Assembly: GCA_964415605.1 (NCBI GenBank)
Contig: CAYQBA010000093.1
Location: forward strand, 1 to 18,867
DNA: 18,867 bases
DNA from: UCB3 sp964415605
GTDB taxonomy: Bacteria > Chloroflexota > Anaerolineae > Epilineales > Epilineaceae
Reading direction: 5' to 3'
Program-made: the position numbers and the translations under genes
The notes under the pieces: model-generated
Databases searched by the model: none
Told to the model about the DNA's origin: nothing
Seen by the model: the letters and a program-made list of their open reading frames with translations, nothing else
Shown here: piece by piece, positions 15,130-18,867 of the stretch
Numbering within the stretch: the first letter of the stretch is position 1
How the letters are laid out: each line of letters begins with the position of its first letter

Positions 15130-17292
15130 CCGCGGCAGCCACAGCCGGACGGTCCACGCGGGTGTCGGCGGCGGGGGGGTGGGAGGTGCCGTCGGGGCCG
15201 GCGTTCGCGTCGGGCGGGGGGCCGGGGTGACGCGGCGCGGGGCACCGGGGCATCCCGGGATGAACAGCGACCAGAGGCCCAGCCCGCGGATGTCGCCGGG
15301 CACCGCCGCGATGCCCGCCGTGGCGACGAGCTCGGCGTCATCGGCCTGGCCCAAGGCGGCGCCCGAACGGAGCGCCAGGACGGCCAGGCCGACGGGGTTG
15401 GCCTGCCCGCCGCCGGGCTCGACCACCGGGTGCCGCCACGCCGTGGCGCTGACGACGCCGCTGCCGACGAAGACCGGGGGCAGCCCCGCCCACGTGCGGA
15501 GGTCGACGACCTGGACCGTGCGAGCACTCAGGCTCAGGCACCGCTGGTCGACGATCCCGTTGTGGTCGAGGAGCACCACCGCGAGGTCGGTGGACCCGGG
15601 CGCGCTGACGGTGTTGGCCACGACCAGCGTGCTGGTCGCGCCCACCGGGTCAACCACCGACGCGACGAGCGACGGGACGAGCACGATGCCGGCGCGGGCG
15701 GGTGAGGCGCCCGCCTCCAGCCCGGCACCCCCCGCTGCCACCGCGGGTGAAACCGGGTAGCGGGCGGCCGCCGGCCGTCCGTTCGCGCCGCTGCGCGGCG
15801 GCCCCACCAGCGTCACGAAGCCCGTGAGCCGCGGGGTCGGTGATCCGTCGGCCGCCCCCGTGGCCGAGGCCTCGACCTCGATCCAGCCGAGGAAGGGACC
15901 AGTGCCCGTCGGGACCTCGATGTCCCACCCGGACGCGCCTTGGGGGCACAGTCCCACGTCATGAGCGACCAGCCGCACGCCGGCCGCATCGGACAGCGTG
16001 ATCGCGGCCGTCGCCGCGACGTCGGCGTGGTTGAAGACGTCCACCCGCGCCCGCCAGCCCGCGTCGCGGTCGACGGCGAGCGGTGCGGCCAGGGCGGCCC
16101 GCGGAAGGCTGGCGGTGTCATCTGTCGTGAGGGCCTCGGCCACCGTGTCGACCATCACGGCCAGCGGCTCCGGCGACACCAGCCGGAGGTCGCCCGCGAC
16201 CCCGACGATCCCGCACGCCCGCCCCACGTCGAGCCGGGCGGCCTCGCCGGGCGCCACCGCCACCGCGGCGCATCGGCGCGGCGACAGGCACGCCGCCGCA
16301 CCATCCAGAGGGGCGGATCGGAACCAGACCTCGACCGTGGCGCACTGCGCGCCGGCGTTCTGGACGAAGACCTGGCTCGAACGCCCGCCGCCCGCCGCGA
16401 CCACGTGTGGCAGTCCGTACGCGAAGGGGCCGCCTGGCGCTGCGCTCGGGATGGCCGCCGCGGTGCCCGGGATGCCGTTGGCTGCGGTCTCGAACACGCC
16501 GCTGCCTTCCGGGCCCGGGCACCGGCGGCGGACGTTGGCGACGATCGGGCTCCCGGCGGCCAGATCCTGCGGCAGCCCGTAGTACTCGCCACCGGTGTCG
16601 AACTGCCACTTGAACCGCGCGTACTCGGCGGCGTCGCCGCGCGTGACAAAGAACAGGACCTCGCACATGTAGTCGGCGACGACGTCGTCGATGGCGATGC
16701 CGCCGAGGTCGACGATCTCACCGAGGCCGCGCGCGTTGAAGCTGTAGAGCGCGCCGCTGCGGGCGCCGGGGGGGATGGGGAGGTCGGACGTGCCGAATGC
16801 CCAGGCGCCACCCGGCCCCAGCAGGCCAGAGCACGCCACGCCGGACGGACCGGCGGGAGCCGCGCAGGCGCTCGGCGGGCCCCAGACGACGAGGATCACC
16901 TTGGACGGCTCGCCGCCCGCGAGCTGAACGTCGATCCACGTGCGGCACGCGGGGTCGGTGGTGGTCGGCCCGAGCGCCGGGAGGTGGACCTGGGTGCTGC
17001 TGGGCGCCTGCGGCACGGGGGTGGCGGTTGGGGCAGCGGGCCGGGCCGAAGCGGAGCCCTCGAAGCCCGCCCACGCGCCCGCGACGAACATGGCCGCGAC
17101 GAGGCCGGCGAGGCTTGCGGCGCACCGCGCGATCGCCATGGCGCCGCAAGCGGGCGTTGCGCGTCCTCGGACATCTCCCTGCGGCACGATCCGAGTGCCA
17201 GGACCAGCGGGCGGCGCCTCGGGTTGGCGGTGCCCCGCGGCGGCGTGCCACGCGTCACGGCGCCGGCCAGCCTCGATCAGGTGTGCGGCCAT
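15103..17292 (-). CDS. Secreted cysteine-rich beta-repeat protein of unknown function
   Basis: No function is recognised. From ATG 17292 it has 729 residues. An internal ATG at 17137-17139 gives 678 and begins a classic signal peptide (MAIARC, then AASLAGLVAAMFVAGAWAG, cleavage near SASA), so I favour the shorter form, though the promoter lies only about 12 bases before 17292. After the signal come PTATPVPQ and STQVHLPAL, then a CRTWIDVQ...VILVVWG segment. At least three beta-type repeats share a V-x-N...D-x-x-G pattern: QVFVQNAGAQCATVEVWF, VDVFNHADVAATAAITLSDA and LVVANTVSAPGSTDLAVVLL. Roughly a dozen cysteines suggest disulfides outside the cell. The C-terminus is a Pro/Thr-rich linker (TRTPAPTAPPTPPPPTPAW) followed by VRLWLPRVATSRVRR. 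Linker plus short xLPxV tail recurs on Chloroflexota exported proteins as I recall them. It lies downstream of the protease gene on the same strand but has its own promoter. Confidence 0.85.
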   Translation of the reverse strand: MAAHLIEAGRRRDAWHAAAGHRQPEAPPAGPGTRIVPQGDVRGRATPACGAMAIARCAASLAGLVAAMFVAGAWAGFEGSASARPAAPTATPVPQAPSSTQVHLPALGPTTTDPACRTWIDVQLAGGEPSKVILVVWGPPSACAAPAGPSGVACSGLLGPGGAWAFGTSDLPIPPGARSGALYSFNARGLGEIVDLGGIAIDDVVADYMCEVLFFVTRGDAAEYARFKWQFDTGGEYYGLPQDLAAGSPIVANVRRRCPGPEGSGVFETAANGIPGTAAAIPSAAPGGPFAYGLPHVVAAGGGRSSQVFVQNAGAQCATVEVWFRSAPLDGAAACLSPRRCAAVAVAPGEAARLDVGRACGIVGVAGDLRLVSPEPLAVMVDTVAEALTTDDTASLPRAALAAPLAVDRDAGWRARVDVFNHADVAATAAITLSDAAGVRLVAHDVGLCPQGASGWDIEVPTGTGPFLGWIEVEASATGAADGSPTPRLTGFVTLVGPPRSGANGRPAAARYPVSPAVAAGGAGLEAGASPARAGIVLVPSLVASVVDPVGATSTLVVANTVSAPGSTDLAVVLLDHNGIVDQRCLSLSARTVQVVDLRTWAGLPPVFVGSGVVSATAWRHPVVEPGGGQANPVGLAVLALRSGAALGQADDAELVATAGIAAVPGDIRGLGLWSLFIPGCPGAPRRVTPAPRPTRTPAPTAPPTPPPPTPAWTVRLWLPRVATSRVRR

Positions 17293-17303
17293 GATAGGGG
17301 CAG

Positions 17304-17332
17304 AGCTTAGGCTCCTCCCCCCGAGGCGTCAA
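17304..17332 (-). promoter_or_regulatory. Near-consensus sigma-70-type promoter of the secreted beta-repeat protein gene
   Basis: Read on the minus strand, TTGACG (17332-17327) and TAAGCT (17309-17304) are separated by exactly 17 bp. It sits in the 58-bp gap after the protease stop. The predicted transcription start is about 17297, so ATG 17292 would be nearly leaderless with no ribosome binding site, while ATG 17139 would have a leader of about 158 nt. The -35 matches five of six consensus bases. Confidence 0.6.
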
Positions 17333-17350
17333 TGGCCATGGGTCGCGGTC

Positions 17351-18867
17351 TCAGCGCACCGCGATCAGCGGCGTCCCGAGCTCGGTGGAGCTGGCGGCCA
17401 CAGTGCCGGGCGGCTGGCGCAGCGCCGCGATCAGCGCGGGCGGCCCCCAATCGCCGTGGTGGGCCCACACCCGGGCCGCGATGGCGGCGGCGATTGGCGC
17501 GGCGAACGACGTGCCCGACCAGTACGCCCAGCCGGTGGCGTTGGCGGCCGTGGAGAGCGGGAAGCGCGGGTTGATGAACAGGCCGCGGACCGCGTCGACG
17601 TCGGCAATGGGCGTGGCGGCCGTCAGCGCGTTGCCGTGCCGGTCGACGACCTGCGGTGGCCGGCCCACCGGCCCGACCCGGGCGTTGCCGCCGAAGGTCG
17701 CCACGCCGTTCGGCGCCGATCCCGCCACGTCGCCCGCGTTGGAGTAGCCGGCCGGGCGGTCGCCCAGCGCGGTCGCGGCCACCGCCAGCACGTCGTCGTA
17801 CACCGCCGGCACCCGCGGCGCGGGCCGTGCGGCGGCCATCAGCGCATCGTTGCCCGCCGCGGCGACGACGAGCACGCCCTGTTGCGATCCCAGCCAGCGG
17901 ATGGCATCGCGCAGCCCGGCGTGCGCCCCTTCCCAGATGGCCTGCGCCTGGGCGGCCTCGGCCGCGGTCGGCGGCGTGCCTGCCGCCTCCGGCCACCACT
18001 CCGCCCACAGCGCGTCCGGCGGCGGAACGTCGGCCACCAGGCTCAGGTTCACGATCAGCCTGCGCGCGCCGGAGATCCCCAGGGCCTCGGGCAGCTGCGT
18101 CAAGACCTGGATCAGCGCGAACATGTCGCCCACGCCGTTGTCGGAGAGTACGCGGATCAGGTGAACCTCGGCGCCCGGGGCGATCGCGCGCACCAGGCCG
18201 GCGACGAACAGGCCGTGATCCGGCATCGCGTAGGCGGCGTCCGCGGCGCTCAGGTCGTCCTGCCAGTTGACCGTCACCGCCGCGGCGTCGGTCTGGTCGG
18301 GATCGAGATGCGTGAACGCGTCGGGCGCCAGCGACGGGGGCTGGCCGATCCGGACGTTGGCGGCGACGTCGGACAGGAGGCCGTTGGCCGGGAAGCGCGT
18401 CGCCGACGCCGACCGCACGGCATCGGCCGAGGGGCAGGTGTCGAGGATCGCCACCACCGGCTCGGCCGGCACCGCGTCGTCCGTGGTGAGCTGCGCGACG
18501 AACGCGTCCAGCTTGGGGAACTGCCCCGCACCCGGCCCGAGCTCGGGCGCCGGGACGGGTTGCGACCCCGGGCCGGCGCCGGTGTGGGTCTTGGGAGCCG
18601 TGGCCAGCAGCCAGTTGGGCATGACGGCCCGGACCGCGATCACGCCCGCCGATCGGGTTGCCTCCGGCCCGCTCAAGGCGATGCCGCCCGACGCATGGGC
18701 ATCCCCGTTGAGCAGCACGAGCAGGTCGCGCAGCCGGTCGGGGTCCGCGAGCCGAGGGTCGCGATAGCGCAGGATCCAGGCCTCCTCGCCGGGCGCCGGC
18801 AGGCGCACGCGCGCCGCCTCGGGCTCGCCCGCCGGCCGGATGGTCGGCTGGTAGTCGCGCAGGCGGC
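17351..18867 (-). CDS. Subtilisin-family (S8) serine peptidase, 5' end outside window
   Basis: The frame is open to the right edge, so the start and any signal peptide are not visible. A GTG at 18808 is in frame but not needed. The visible part, about 505 residues, carries the S8 triad in order: Asp in VAILDTCPSAD (codon 18442-18440), His in PDHGLFVAGLVRAIAPGA (18217-18215), Asn of the oxyanion hole in VLVVAAAGND (17851-17849), and Ser in YWSGTSFAAP (17509-17507). About 125 residues precede the Asp, including VRAVMPNWLLATA and a Gly/Pro-rich stretch (TGAGPGSQPVPAPE), perhaps a propeptide. His is 75 residues after Asp, longer than in subtilisin, and the usual HGTHVAG reads HGLFVAG. No C-terminal anchor follows; the protein ends at TPLIAVR. 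It probably cleaves extracytoplasmic protein. Being next to secreted proteins suggests surface maturation or turnover, which is inference. Confidence 0.88.
   Translation of the reverse strand, partial: RLRDYQPTIRPAGEPEAARVRLPAPGEEAWILRYRDPRLADPDRLRDLLVLLNGDAHASGGIALSGPEATRSAGVIAVRAVMPNWLLATAPKTHTGAGPGSQPVPAPELGPGAGQFPKLDAFVAQLTTDDAVPAEPVVAILDTCPSADAVRSASATRFPANGLLSDVAANVRIGQPPSLAPDAFTHLDPDQTDAAAVTVNWQDDLSAADAAYAMPDHGLFVAGLVRAIAPGAEVHLIRVLSDNGVGDMFALIQVLTQLPEALGISGARRLIVNLSLVADVPPPDALWAEWWPEAAGTPPTAAEAAQAQAIWEGAHAGLRDAIRWLGSQQGVLVVAAAGNDALMAAARPAPRVPAVYDDVLAVAATALGDRPAGYSNAGDVAGSAPNGVATFGGNARVGPVGRPPQVVDRHGNALTAATPIADVDAVRGLFINPRFPLSTAANATGWAYWSGTSFAAPIAAAIAARVWAHHGDWGPPALIAALRQPPGTVAASSTELGTPLIAVR

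Noticed and set aside
12054..15527. 1157-residue minus-strand frame across the SARP-type regulator
   Set aside because: Composition is typical of an antisense shadow, and it also overlaps the minus-strand secreted-protein gene in another frame.
15940..17310. 456-residue plus-strand frame opposite the secreted beta-repeat gene
   Set aside because: Low-complexity Arg/Ala/Gly sequence without motifs, while the minus strand has a signal peptide, repeats and a promoter.

Overview
This is a very GC-rich window (roughly 70-75% by eye) with long uninterrupted genes, extensive shadow ORFs and few A/T-rich promoters. Four traits together suggest a member of the Chloroflexota, such as an Anaerolineae/Caldilineae-type lineage: a glycosyltransferase-39-type protein with tandem beta-sandwich tails, SARP/BTAD-NB-ARC-TPR regulators, giant secreted DUF11/GEVED proteins, and a secreted protein ending in a Pro/Thr-rich linker plus a short 'LWLPRV' tail. 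The lineage is an inference from gene content. No rRNA or other taxonomic marker is present.

Layout, left to right. (i) 3-3289, plus strand: the 3' end of one gene and a complete GT39-like membrane glycosyltransferase, overlapping as TGATG. Both end in the same beta-sandwich module. (ii) 3290-3610: a non-coding spacer with a perfect 20-bp inverted repeat. (iii) 3611-5278, plus: a short STAND (NB-ARC-like) ATPase with a helix-turn-helix-like N-terminus and no sensor repeats. (iv) 5279-5675: a non-coding leader holding six same-strand [G/T]CGACGG heptamers. The last two are 11 bp apart and end 8 bp before a -10-like TAGGCT, which is the geometry used by SARP activators. (v) 5676-11159, plus: a giant secreted protein of 1827 residues with four GEVED and six DUF11 modules around a central von Willebrand A domain with an intact MIDAS. 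(vi) 11424-14915, plus: a SARP/BTAD-NB-ARC-TPR regulator (AfsR-like layout) preceded by a TATAAT box. (vii) 14916-15130: a degenerate repeat of about 61-62 bp between convergent genes. (viii) 15103-17292, minus: a secreted, cysteine-rich, beta-repeat protein of unknown function behind a near-consensus TTGACG-N17-TAAGCT promoter. (ix) 17351 to the right edge, minus: a subtilisin-family (S8) peptidase whose 5' end is outside the window.

Taken together, the window looks like a cell-surface locus: envelope glycosylation, a very large adhesin-like protein, a second secreted protein and a serine protease, with two STAND-family regulators on either side of the large surface protein. The most testable idea is that the SARP-type regulator, or a relative, activates the giant vWA/DUF11/GEVED gene through the direct repeats just upstream of it. 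No tRNA, rRNA, CRISPR array, transposase or integrase was seen.
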